A stretch of 64,000 bases of DNA from Curtobacterium flaccumfaciens pv. betae (lineage in GTDB: Bacteria; Actinomycetota; Actinomycetes; Actinomycetales; Microbacteriaceae). Shown here piece by piece: positions 40,988-49,608 of this stretch; the stretch's first letter is position 1; each line of letters opens with the position of its first letter. The stretch lies in the NCBI RefSeq assembly GCF_026241855.1, contig NZ_JAPJDC010000001.1, positions 186,001 to 250,000 of the forward strand. The letters run 5' to 3'. The notes beneath the pieces were generated by a model that was not told the DNA's origin, made no database searches, and worked only from the letters and a program-made list of their open reading frames with translations. A program made the translations under genes and the position numbers.

Positions 40988-42781
40988 ATGTCCAAGCCCC
41001 GTCGCTGGGCGCTCCTCACCGGAGCTGCGATCGCCGTGAGCGCGCTGCTCGCCGGCTGTTCCGGAGGCGGCAACGCCTCGCAGGGATCGACCGACGAGAT
41101 CGACTACGCGCTCCCCGCCAACTTCACGCCGAACTGGATCCTGCCGATCGGCACCGCCGCGCACCTCAACACGAACAACGGCTCCATCGCCCAGTCGCTG
41201 TACGAGCCGCTCGTCGCGTACGACGGCTCCACCGGCAAGATCGCATGGAACAAGGCCGGCTCCGTCGCCACCGATGCGGAGTTCGCCGACGACGGCAAGA
41301 GCGTCACCATGACGCTCGGCGACCGACACTGGTCGGACGGCGAGGCGATCACGAGCCGCGACGTCGGGTTCTGGTTCAACCTGATCAAGGCGAACAAGGA
41401 CCAGTGGGGCTCGTACTCCAAGGGCAAGGCACCGGACAACTGGACGTCGTTCAAGGCCGTCGACGACACGCACTTCACCATCACGTTCGACAAGGCCTAC
41501 AACTCGGACTGGATGCTCGCCAACCAGCTGAGCCACATCATCCCGCTGCCCCAGCACGCCTGGGACAAGACCAGCGCGACCGCGAAGGTGACCGACGCCG
41601 ACGAGACCACCGCCGGCGCGAAGCAGGTGTGGAAGTACCTCAACACCGCAGCCGGCAAGATCTCCGACTACGCCACCGACGACCTGTGGAAGACCATCTC
41701 CGGCCCGTACGGCGTCAAGACCTTCACCACGGCCGGCAAGGTCACCCTGACGGCGAACAAGAAGTACGACGGTGGTGAGAAGCCGTCGATCACGACGGTC
41801 AACCTGCTGCCCTTCACCACGGCCGACGCCGAGGTGAACGCCGTCCGCTCGGGCGAGGTCGACTACGGGTACATCAACGCCACCGACATGGACCAGAAGT
41901 CCTCCTTCACGGGGAAGGGCTACGAGGTCGAGCCGTGGACCGGCTGGGCCATCACGTACATGCCGTACAACTTCAACAACCCGACGATGGGCGCCGTCTT
42001 CAAGCAGCTGTACGCCCGTCAGGCCGTCCAGATGTCGATCGACCAGAAGTCGCTGTCGAAGGTCGTCTTCAACGGCACCGCCACCTCGACGTACGGTCCG
42101 ATCCCGCAGGCACAGGAGTCCGACTACGTCTCCGACGTGCAGAAGTCGAACCCGTACCCGTTCAGCACCTCGAAGGCCAAGGACCTGCTGACCAGCCACG
42201 GTTGGGAGGAGCAGGGCGGCACGATGGTCTGCACCGACCCGGGCACGTCCGCCAGCCAGTGCGGCGAGGGCGTCGAGCAGGGCACGAAGTTCTCGATGCA
42301 GGTGCTGTCGCAGTCCGGCTCGACCGTGACCGACAACATGATGAGCGCGATCCAGTCGTCGCTCGGGAAGACCGGCATCGACTTCACCATCAAGACCGCA
42401 CCGGTGTCGAGCGTGCTGTCGCAGACCCCGACCTGCACCTCGGACGAGGCCAGCTGCGACTGGGACCTGTCGTTCTTCGGCACCGCGGGCAGCTGGTACT
42501 TCCCGGCCTACCCGACCGGTGAGTCGCTGTTCCAGACCGGCGGTTCGGCGAACTTCGGCAGCTACTCCAACAAGGAGGTCGACTCCCTGATCGACGCGAC
42601 CACCACCTCGACCGACGCCACCGCCGTGCAGGACTACAGCGCAGCGGTCGCGAAGGACCTGCCGGTGATCTGGCTGCCGAGCCCCGATTACCAGATCTCG
42701 GTCGTCAAGAAGGGCCTGTCCGGCTTCGACCAGGACTCGCTCGCCAACTTCCACCCGGCCCAGTGGAAGTGGAACAAGTAA
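40988..42781 (+). CDS. Oligopeptide/dipeptide ABC transporter substrate-binding lipoprotein
   Basis: A 597-residue SBP_bac_5 family lipoprotein. The signal peptide ends in the lipobox LLAGCSGG. Typical stretches are NNGSIAQSLYEPLVAYDG, ITSRDVGFWFNLIKANKD, and SGPYGVKTF. AAGGAG precedes the ATG. It captures the substrate outside the membrane for the permeases encoded downstream. A strong hairpin separates it from them, which would make this protein more abundant than the rest of the importer. Confidence 0.93.
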   Translation: MSKPRRWALLTGAAIAVSALLAGCSGGGNASQGSTDEIDYALPANFTPNWILPIGTAAHLNTNNGSIAQSLYEPLVAYDGSTGKIAWNKAGSVATDAEFADDGKSVTMTLGDRHWSDGEAITSRDVGFWFNLIKANKDQWGSYSKGKAPDNWTSFKAVDDTHFTITFDKAYNSDWMLANQLSHIIPLPQHAWDKTSATAKVTDADETTAGAKQVWKYLNTAAGKISDYATDDLWKTISGPYGVKTFTTAGKVTLTANKKYDGGEKPSITTVNLLPFTTADAEVNAVRSGEVDYGYINATDMDQKSSFTGKGYEVEPWTGWAITYMPYNFNNPTMGAVFKQLYARQAVQMSIDQKSLSKVVFNGTATSTYGPIPQAQESDYVSDVQKSNPYPFSTSKAKDLLTSHGWEEQGGTMVCTDPGTSASQCGEGVEQGTKFSMQVLSQSGSTVTDNMMSAIQSSLGKTGIDFTIKTAPVSSVLSQTPTCTSDEASCDWDLSFFGTAGSWYFPAYPTGESLFQTGGSANFGSYSNKEVDSLIDATTTSTDATAVQDYSAAVAKDLPVIWLPSPDYQISVVKKGLSGFDQDSLANFHPAQWKWNK

Positions 42782-42797
42782 GACCGTGACCACGGAT

Positions 42798-42836
42798 GGG
42801 AGGCGCGGTGCGCGTACGACGCGCACCGCGCCTCCC
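42798..42836. terminator. Intra-operon hairpin between binding protein and permease genes
   Basis: Eighteen-base arms (GGGAGGCGCGGTGCGCGT and complement) pair perfectly around ACG. It lies 17 bp after the binding-protein stop and 39 bp before the permease start. Partial termination or mRNA protection at this point would raise binding-protein levels relative to the membrane parts. Confidence 0.75.
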
Positions 42837-42874
42837 GTCCCTCGCACGTCTCCAATCCGACCATCGGAAGCCGC

Positions 42875-43834
42875 ATGACCACAGCTCTCTACCTCACCAG
42901 GCGCGTCCTGCAGGCGCTCGCGGTGATCCTCATCGTCACCGTCGTGGTGTTCTGCCTGCTGCACGCGCTGCCCGGCGGCCCTGCCCGCGGCGTGCTCGGC
43001 GTCTCCGCGACCCCGACGCAGATCGCCCAGTTCAACCAGGCGCAGGGGCTGGACCAGCCGCTGCCCGTGCAGTACCTGCGGTTCCTCGGTCGTCTGCTGA
43101 CCGGCGACCTCGGTACCTCGTACACGCTCAACGAGCCGGTCTCGCAGCTCATCGCCGAGCGCCTGCCGAAGACCCTCGTGCTCACCGGCATCTCCGCGGT
43201 GCTCGGACTCGTCGTCGCGATCCCGGTCGGGATGCTCCAGGCGGCCCGCCGCAACGGTGCGGTCGACTACGCGGCCACCGCCCTGGCGTTCGTCTTCTAC
43301 TCGACGCCGGCGTTCTTCCTCGGCCTCGTCCTGATCATCGTCTTCAGCCAGCAGCTGCCGTGGCTGCCGTCCCAGGCACCGAGCGGCACCACCCTCGCCG
43401 AGGTGTTCCAGGACCCCGCCGGACTCGTGCTGCCCGTGGTGACCGGAGCCCTCGCGATGATCGCGGTGTTCAGTCGGTACATGCGCGCCTCGACGCTCGA
43501 GAACCTGCAGGAGGACTACGTCCGCACCGCCCGTGCCGGCGGCGCCTCGACCGCGACGATCCTGCGACGGCACGTGTTCCGGAACTCGCTGACCCCGGTC
43601 GTCGCGATGCTCGGGTACTACCTGCCGGTGCTGTTCGGCGGCGCCCTGGTGACCGAGCAGCTGTTCAACTACCCCGGCATGGGGCTGCTGTTCTGGAACG
43701 CCGCACAGTCCTCCGACTACCCGACGCTGCTCGGCTGCGTGCTCGTCATCTCCATCGCGACCGTCATCGGCACCCTGCTCGCCGACGTCGCACAGTCCTT
43801 GATCGATCCCCGAGTGAAGGCGAGCCGCGCATGA
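42875..43834 (+). CDS. dppB: Oligopeptide ABC transporter permease, DppB type
   Basis: A 319-residue permease with six membrane segments. It has the DppB signs: N-terminal helix MTTALYLTRRVLQALAVIL, GDLGTSYTLNEPVSQLI, and the EAA loop YVRTARAGGASTATILRRHV. The stop overlaps the next start (ATGA). It pairs with the DppC-type protein to form the channel. Confidence 0.93.
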   Translation: MTTALYLTRRVLQALAVILIVTVVVFCLLHALPGGPARGVLGVSATPTQIAQFNQAQGLDQPLPVQYLRFLGRLLTGDLGTSYTLNEPVSQLIAERLPKTLVLTGISAVLGLVVAIPVGMLQAARRNGAVDYAATALAFVFYSTPAFFLGLVLIIVFSQQLPWLPSQAPSGTTLAEVFQDPAGLVLPVVTGALAMIAVFSRYMRASTLENLQEDYVRTARAGGASTATILRRHVFRNSLTPVVAMLGYYLPVLFGGALVTEQLFNYPGMGLLFWNAAQSSDYPTLLGCVLVISIATVIGTLLADVAQSLIDPRVKASRA

Positions 43835-44724
43835 CCGCCGTCCAGATGGCCCCCGAAGCCCCTGGTGCCCCCGTCACCGTCGCGGCGACCGGGTTCCGGC
43901 TCGCCGCCCGACGCTTCCGGGGCAACACCCTCGCCGTGATCGGCCTCGCCCTGATCGTCGTCATCGTGCTGTTCTGCTTCGTCGGCCCGTTCGTGTACCC
44001 GACCGACCAGACCCACACGCTGCTCGAGCAGGCCAACCAGGGCCCGAGCGCCGCGCACTGGCTCGGCACCGACGCCGTCGGCCACGACGTCCTCGGCCGC
44101 CTGATGTACGGCGGCAAGGTCTCCCTGATGGTGGGCATCGCCGCCGGGGTCCTGGCCACCGTCGTCGGCACGCTGTGGGGGTCCGTCGCCGGGTACGTCG
44201 GCGGCTGGGTCGACGCCCTGATGATGCGCGTCGTCGACGCCGGCATCGCGATCCCGGCCCTGTTCATCCTGCTCGTCATCTCGGCGATCACGAACCCGGG
44301 GGTGGGCGGCCTCATCGTCATCCTCGGCCTGGTGTCGTGGCTCGTGCCGTCCCGCCTGATCCGTGCCGAGACCCTGACGCTCAAGAACCGCGACTACGTC
44401 CTGACACTGCGCGCGATCGGCGGCTCGCACGCCCGCGCGATCGGCAAGCACCTGCTGCCGAACTCGGTGTCGACGATCGTCGTCGCGGCGACGTTCCAGG
44501 TCGCCGACGCGATCCTGCTGGTCGCCTACGTCTCGTACCTCGGGCTCGGCGTGCAGCCGCCCGCGACGGACTGGGGCGGCATGCTCTCGGCGGGTCTCAC
44601 CGCCGCCTACTCCGGGCGCTGGTGGCTCATCGTGCCGCCGGGTCTGGCCGTGATCCTGGTCGTCTGCGCGTTCAACGCGGTGGGCGACGGACTGCGGGAC
44701 GCCTTCGACGTACGGGGCCGCTGA
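43831..44724 (+). CDS. dppC: Oligopeptide ABC transporter permease, DppC type
   Basis: A 297-residue permease with an N-terminal cytoplasmic extension, then six membrane segments. HWLGTDAVGHDVLGRLMYG and the EAA loop YVLTLRAIGGSHARAIGKHL are diagnostic. The ATG overlaps the dppB stop, and its own stop shares one base with the ATPase start (TGATG). Confidence 0.93.
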   Translation: MTAVQMAPEAPGAPVTVAATGFRLAARRFRGNTLAVIGLALIVVIVLFCFVGPFVYPTDQTHTLLEQANQGPSAAHWLGTDAVGHDVLGRLMYGGKVSLMVGIAAGVLATVVGTLWGSVAGYVGGWVDALMMRVVDAGIAIPALFILLVISAITNPGVGGLIVILGLVSWLVPSRLIRAETLTLKNRDYVLTLRAIGGSHARAIGKHLLPNSVSTIVVAATFQVADAILLVAYVSYLGLGVQPPATDWGGMLSAGLTAAYSGRWWLIVPPGLAVILVVCAFNAVGDGLRDAFDVRGR

Positions 44725-46409
44725 TGACGACCGAACCGATCCTGCGGACGACCGACCTCGGCGTCTCCTTCAGCACCGAGTCCGGCACCGTCGACGCCGT
44801 GCGGGGGGTGTCCCTGACGGTCGCCCCCGGCGAGACCCTCGCCCTGGTCGGCGAGTCCGGCTCCGGCAAGTCGACCGTCGCCCTCGCCGCGATGGGCCTG
44901 CTCTCCGGCAACGCGACAGCATCGGGCAGCGCCGTCGTCGCCGGCCACCAGGTCGTCGGCGCCGGCGAACCCGCGCTCCGGGCACTGCGCGGTTCGACCG
45001 TCTCGATGGTCTTCCAGGAGCCCGCGACCGCCCTCGACCCGCTCACCCGCGTCGGTGCGCAGATCGCCGAGGTGATCCGGAACCACCGGGACGTCTCCGC
45101 GTCCGCCGCCGCGGCCGCGGCCGTCGACCTGCTCCGTCGCGTCGGCATCCCCGACCCCGAGTCGCGCACCCGGTCGTTCCCGTTCCAGCTGTCGGGTGGG
45201 CAGCGCCAGCGCGTGGTCATCGCGATGGCGATCGCGAACGCGCCGAAGCTGCTCATCGCGGACGAGCCGACCACGGCCCTCGACGTGACCGTGCAGGCCG
45301 AGATCCTCGAGCTCCTCCGTGCGCTCGCCGCCGAGACCGGCACCGGTGTGCTGCTCGTCACGCACAACATGGGTGTCGTCGCGGACTTCGCCGATCGGGT
45401 CGCGGTGATGCTCCAGGGCGAGATCGTCGAGACCGGCGGGGTCGAGGACGTCCTGCTCCGCCCCGAGCACGAGTACACCAAGCGGCTGCTCGCCGCGGTG
45501 CCGCGGCTCGACGTGGCGGGCGATCGTCCGTCGGCGCCCGTCGCGGACACACAGACCGAGACGGCCGGGAGGCCCGGTGCGGCCCCGGTGGTCGACCTGC
45601 GGGACGTCTCGGTGACGTTCGGGCGCGGGGCGCGCGCCGTCCACGCGCTCGCGGGCATCGACATCGCGGTGCACGCCGGTGAGACCGTCGGCCTGGTCGG
45701 CGAGTCCGGCTCCGGCAAGTCGACCGCGGCCCGGGTGGCGCTCGGGCTCATCAAGCCGACGTCCGGCACGGTGTCGCTGTTCGGGCAGGACCTGCGGACC
45801 GCGAAGGGGCGTGACCGTCGTGCCCTCCGCTCCGGCATCGGCGTCGTGCTGCAGGACCCGGTGGCGTCCCTCGACGCCCGGATGTCCGTGGCCGAGTGCA
45901 TCGCGGAACCCCTCGCCGTGCACCGTCGCGGGATGTCCTCGGCCGACCGCCGTCGTCGCATCGACGAGGTGCTCGACGCGGTCCGGCTGCCGCGGACCCT
46001 GGCGTCCCGTGCCCCGCGCGAGCTCTCCGGCGGGCAGCGCCAGCGGGTCTCGCTCGCCCGGGCGCTGGTGCTCGAACCGCGGTTGCTCGTCGCCGACGAA
46101 CCGACCTCGGCGCTCGACGTCAGCGTGCAGGAGACCGTGCTCGAGGTCCTGGGCGAGCTGCAGGACGACCTGGGGTTCGCGTGCCTGTTCGTCTCGCACG
46201 ACCTGGCCGTCGTGCAGCACTTCGCCGAGCGCGTCGTGGTGATGCGCTCGGGCGTCGTCGAGGAGCAGGGCACCACCGGTACGACGCTCCTGCACCCCAC
46301 CACCGACTACACCCGGCGGTTGCTCGCCGCGGTACCGGTGCCCGACCCCGTGCTGCAACGGCAGCGTCGGACGGAGCGCCTCGCCTCGCTCGCGGCGGTG
46401 ACCGCGTGA
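44724..46409 (+). CDS. Oligopeptide ABC transporter, two fused ATPase domains
   Basis: A 561-residue fusion of DppD-like and DppF-like ATPases. Each half has a Walker A GESGSGKST, a signature LSGGQRQR, a Walker B with DEPT and ALDV, and a His switch (THNMG, SHDLA). A linker of about 30 residues rich in Ala/Thr/Pro joins them near residue 275. Fusions of this kind are common in actinobacteria. The overlap with the ROK kinase start (GTGA) ties transport to sugar phosphorylation. Confidence 0.93.
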   Translation: MTTEPILRTTDLGVSFSTESGTVDAVRGVSLTVAPGETLALVGESGSGKSTVALAAMGLLSGNATASGSAVVAGHQVVGAGEPALRALRGSTVSMVFQEPATALDPLTRVGAQIAEVIRNHRDVSASAAAAAAVDLLRRVGIPDPESRTRSFPFQLSGGQRQRVVIAMAIANAPKLLIADEPTTALDVTVQAEILELLRALAAETGTGVLLVTHNMGVVADFADRVAVMLQGEIVETGGVEDVLLRPEHEYTKRLLAAVPRLDVAGDRPSAPVADTQTETAGRPGAAPVVDLRDVSVTFGRGARAVHALAGIDIAVHAGETVGLVGESGSGKSTAARVALGLIKPTSGTVSLFGQDLRTAKGRDRRALRSGIGVVLQDPVASLDARMSVAECIAEPLAVHRRGMSSADRRRRIDEVLDAVRLPRTLASRAPRELSGGQRQRVSLARALVLEPRLLVADEPTSALDVSVQETVLEVLGELQDDLGFACLFVSHDLAVVQHFAERVVVMRSGVVEEQGTTGTTLLHPTTDYTRRLLAAVPVPDPVLQRQRRTERLASLAAVTA

Positions 46410-47329
46410 CCCGGGTCCTGGCCGGGGTCGACGTCGGCGGCACCAACACGAAGGTCGTCCTGACCACGCCCGACCTCGAGGTCATCGACCGCCTCGACCT
46501 GCCGACGCCCGCCCACGCGGGCGGGGCGGCGATCGTGACGGCCGCACTCGGGGCCGTGACGGGTCTGCTCGAGACGCACCGGGCCTCCTTGGCGGGTGTC
46601 GGGGTGGGCGCAGCCGGCGTCGTCGACCGGACCACGGGGACCGTCCTGGTCACCGGCAACTCGTTCACCGGCTGGGCGGGGTACGGCGTGACCCGGGCGG
46701 TGACGGACGCCCTCGGCGTCCCCGCGACCCTCGACAACGACGTGAACGCGTTCCTGCTCGGCGAGATCGCCACCGGCGCGGTCGTGGGGGAGTCCGACGT
46801 GCTCGGGATGACCCTCGGCACCGGCGTCGGCGGCGCGCTCGTGCTCGACGGACGGCTCTTCGCCGGCCCGCGCGGTGCCGCCGGTGAGATCGGCCACGTC
46901 CCCGGCTTCGGCGATGCCCGGTGCACCTGCGGACAGACCGGGCACCTGGAGACCATCGCGGGCGCACGCGGCATCGCCGACCGCTACGCCGAGCGCTCCG
47001 GCCGGATGCTCTCGGCACGGGACGTCGCCGTCGCCGCACGCGGCGGGGACGCCGACGCGGCCGCCGTCTTCGCCACCGCTGGGTGGGGCCTGGCCCGTGC
47101 CGCACTGCTGACCGCGGGGATCCTCGACGTCACGACCGTCCTGATCGGCGGGGGGATCGCACGGTCCTGGGACCTGCTCGAACCGGCCATCACGGCGGCG
47201 ATCGCCGCGGAACCGCCGGTCAGCGGGGCGACGATCCGGCTCGCACAGTCGACGCTCGGGTCCGACGCCGTCGCACTCGGTGCGGCGGCGCAGGTGCGAG
47301 CGCGCGTGCTGGAGCCGGAGACCGCGTAG
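46406..47329 (+). CDS. ROK-family sugar kinase
   Basis: A 307-residue kinase: the ATP site DVGGTNTKVV at the start, LDNDVNAFLLGE with the catalytic Asp near residue 110, and GTGVGGALVLDG. The zinc motif reads GHVPGF ... CTCGQTGHLE, where the usual last Cys is His. No DNA-binding domain is present, so it is the enzyme, unlike the ROK repressor at 39576. Substrates of the family are hexoses and amino sugars. Coupling to a peptide importer suggests a glycopeptide or amino-sugar peptide substrate. Confidence 0.9.
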   Translation: MTRVLAGVDVGGTNTKVVLTTPDLEVIDRLDLPTPAHAGGAAIVTAALGAVTGLLETHRASLAGVGVGAAGVVDRTTGTVLVTGNSFTGWAGYGVTRAVTDALGVPATLDNDVNAFLLGEIATGAVVGESDVLGMTLGTGVGGALVLDGRLFAGPRGAAGEIGHVPGFGDARCTCGQTGHLETIAGARGIADRYAERSGRMLSARDVAVAARGGDADAAAVFATAGWGLARAALLTAGILDVTTVLIGGGIARSWDLLEPAITAAIAAEPPVSGATIRLAQSTLGSDAVALGAAAQVRARVLEPETA

Positions 47330-47344
47330 CGGGGGAGCGCCCGG

Positions 47345-48061
47345 TCAGGGCACCCAGACGACGATGCCGCGCAGGTCGTGGAGCACGGCGGCGAGCCCGG
47401 CGCGCAGACCACGACCCGCGCGGTCCTCGGTGAAGGTCTCGGGGTTGTAGTGGCTCGACGGGCCGAGGCCTTCGCCGCGGAACCCGCCGCCCGTCCAGTC
47501 CGCCGCCGTGACGTTCGACGTCGGCTCCGCGATCTCGGCACCGACGACCAGGAACTGCTGGTGGAGCGCGGTCGGCGAGACGGCCGCGAGCGGGTCGACC
47601 ATGTGGTTGCCGACGGTGATGACCAGGTCGGGCTCGGCGTCGACGGCGCGCAGGACCGCGGCGATGCGGTCGTCGGCGTCCTTCGCCGAGACGGGGGTGA
47701 CGGTGACGTCCTCGTCCGCGGCCCACGACTCGACGGCGTCGAGCAGGGTCCGGGTCGGGGCGTCGGCGGCGTCACCGGCGTCGGAGAGCAGCACGACGTC
47801 GTAGCCGGCGGGGGCGTGCACACCGGACCACGAACCGGGCTCCGGGTGGATGGTGGCCTCGGGAGCCGGCGGCTGGTCGGGGTCGGAGAACCCGGCGCCC
47901 AGGACCCCGGCCGAGGCGTGCGCCGACGCGGTCGCCGTCGGGCCGGTGCCGCCGGCGGTGTCGTCCGACGCCCCGGAGCAGCCGGCCAGCAGGACGGCGC
48001 CGGCACCCGCGAGGGCGACGGCGGTCAACAGGACGGTCGTCCGGGTGGCGAGGCGGGTCAC
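47345..48061 (-). CDS. Lipoprotein, weakly BMP/periplasmic-binding-like
   Basis: A 238-residue lipoprotein with lipobox LLAGCSGA. The mature part has alternating strands and helices like one lobe of a periplasmic binding protein (DVVLLSDAGDAADAPTRT, PDLVITVGNHMVDPLAAV, QFLVVGAE), then ends at WVP. It is shorter than normal basic membrane proteins and no transporter adjoins. It is convergent with the ROK kinase gene, 15 bp apart. The GTG at 48061 is preferred; a TTG 12 bp upstream is possible. Confidence 0.7.
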   Translation of the reverse strand: MTRLATRTTVLLTAVALAGAGAVLLAGCSGASDDTAGGTGPTATASAHASAGVLGAGFSDPDQPPAPEATIHPEPGSWSGVHAPAGYDVVLLSDAGDAADAPTRTLLDAVESWAADEDVTVTPVSAKDADDRIAAVLRAVDAEPDLVITVGNHMVDPLAAVSPTALHQQFLVVGAEIAEPTSNVTAADWTGGGFRGEGLGPSSHYNPETFTEDRAGRGLRAGLAAVLHDLRGIVVWVP

Positions 48062-48183
48062 GGAACCATGCAAGCACGCCCGCCGACCGCCCCGGGCCGG
48101 GCGGGGGACCTGTCCAACACCCGTCCCGTTGCTGGTCACCGGCTGTTCACCTGCCGGTCGCCTGCGGGCCGGATCGTCTGCGC

Positions 48184-49470
48184 GTGCCCTCCGGAACCAC
48201 CGCCGCGCTCCTGCGCGCCCGCCCTGCCCACTCGTCTCCCGCGTCCGCGCTCGTCGCACGGGTCGTCGCCGCGCTCGTGCTGCTCGGGGTGGTCGTGATC
48301 GGTGTGCTCGCGGGCGCGGCACCGGCATCGGCGCACGGCTTCAGCTCGGTGGTCCACGCCGACGTCACGTCCACGAAGCCGACGGTCGTGCAGGCGAAGC
48401 TCGGGCTCGAGTACGACCTGATGCTCGTCTCGGTGGCCACGAGCGAGCACGACGACGCGCTGCACGAGCAGGGGCAGAAGGCCTGGGACGACGGGGACTT
48501 CCCGGGGATGGTGACGGCTGCCGAGGCGCACACCGACGCGATCGGGAAGTACGTGTTCGACCGCTTCACGGTGACCGGAGCCGGCGGGCAGGCCTGCACG
48601 GGCACGCTCGACGACGCCGTCACGGTCGACCTGCAGGACGAGGTGCCGTACGCCCACGTGACCGCGGACTTCACCTGCCCGGAACCGTCCGAGACGCAGT
48701 CCGGGCACGTGGTGTCGTCCGAGCTGTTCCCGGACGACGAGACCTTCGTGCGCGACACCAAGACGATCGTCACCTACGACGTCGACGACCGGACGGGTTC
48801 GGCCACCCTCGACGCCTCGCAGCGCACGTTCTCGACCGAGCAGTCGGCGGGGGAGCGCTTCTGGGAGTTCTTCCGCCTCGGCGCCGAGCACCTGCTGACC
48901 GGGATCGACCACATCCTGTTCCTCGTGGCGCTCATCGCCGGGTCGCGTCGACTGCGCGAGGTCGTCTACACGGCGTCCGCGTTCACGATCGCCCACTCGA
49001 TCACGTTCATCCTCGCCGCCCTCGGAGTGGTCAGCCCGCCCGCGATCGTCGTGGAGCCGCTCATCGCCCTGTCGATCGCCGCGGTCGCCGGCTGGTACCT
49101 GTGGCGGCTCTGGCGTCGTCGATCTCGGGCCGACGAGCTGGTGGTCGGCGAGCACGGACACTTCTCGCTCGACCGCGCCGGGTGGACCCGCCTGGCCGTC
49201 GTCTTCGCGTTCGGGCTCATCCACGGGCTCGGGTTCGCCGGGGCGCTGGGCATCCACGAGGCGTTCTCGTGGCAGCTGCTCGTCTCGCTCCTCATCTTCA
49301 ACGTCGGGATCGAGGCCGTGCAGCTCGCGATCATCGTCATCGTGTTCCCGCCGCTCGCACTGCTGCGGCGGAAGGCGCACCGGGTGTCGCTCTGGGTGAC
49401 GGGTGCCGTGACCGCCGGCGTGTTCGTGATGGGGATGATCTGGTTCGTCGAACGGCTGGCTGCGGGCTGA
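48184..49470 (+). CDS. HupE/UreJ-family membrane protein
   Basis: A 428-residue protein. A signal peptide ends near PASA, and His follows at the mature start (HGFSSVVHADV). An exported domain of about 200 residues is followed by the HupE/UreJ membrane domain: LGAEHLLTGIDHILFLVALI, FTIAHSITFILAALG, and FGLIHGLGFAGAL, with the conserved His and Asp residues. Family members are tied to nickel or other metal uptake. No urease or hydrogenase gene is nearby, so the metal is unknown. The start is a GTG. Confidence 0.87.
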   Translation: MPSGTTAALLRARPAHSSPASALVARVVAALVLLGVVVIGVLAGAAPASAHGFSSVVHADVTSTKPTVVQAKLGLEYDLMLVSVATSEHDDALHEQGQKAWDDGDFPGMVTAAEAHTDAIGKYVFDRFTVTGAGGQACTGTLDDAVTVDLQDEVPYAHVTADFTCPEPSETQSGHVVSSELFPDDETFVRDTKTIVTYDVDDRTGSATLDASQRTFSTEQSAGERFWEFFRLGAEHLLTGIDHILFLVALIAGSRRLREVVYTASAFTIAHSITFILAALGVVSPPAIVVEPLIALSIAAVAGWYLWRLWRRRSRADELVVGEHGHFSLDRAGWTRLAVVFAFGLIHGLGFAGALGIHEAFSWQLLVSLLIFNVGIEAVQLAIIVIVFPPLALLRRKAHRVSLWVTGAVTAGVFVMGMIWFVERLAAG

Positions 49471-49534
49471 CGCTCGCCGTGGACCCGCTGACAGGTCGAG
49501 CTCGTTCCTGAACGGCGACGAACTGTCACTCAGC

Positions 49535-49553
49535 GTTTACCAAGACGTTTTGC
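49535..49553 (+). promoter_or_regulatory. Possible PHO box upstream of the acid phosphatase gene
   Basis: GTTTACC (49535-49541) followed 12 bp on by GTTTTGC resembles the actinobacterial PhoP direct repeat GTTCACC, though the second unit is poor. It lies about 60 bp before the phosphatase start. Confidence 0.3.
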
Positions 49554-49608
49554 AGTGCATGCAGAGTCTTCCGTGCTGCACCATCCCACGTCTGAGAAAC
49601 GGACCCAC

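Noticed and set aside
40880..43573. Long minus-strand open frame across the importer genes
   Set aside because: Arg/Gly/Val-rich shadow sequence opposite recognised lipoprotein and permease genes.
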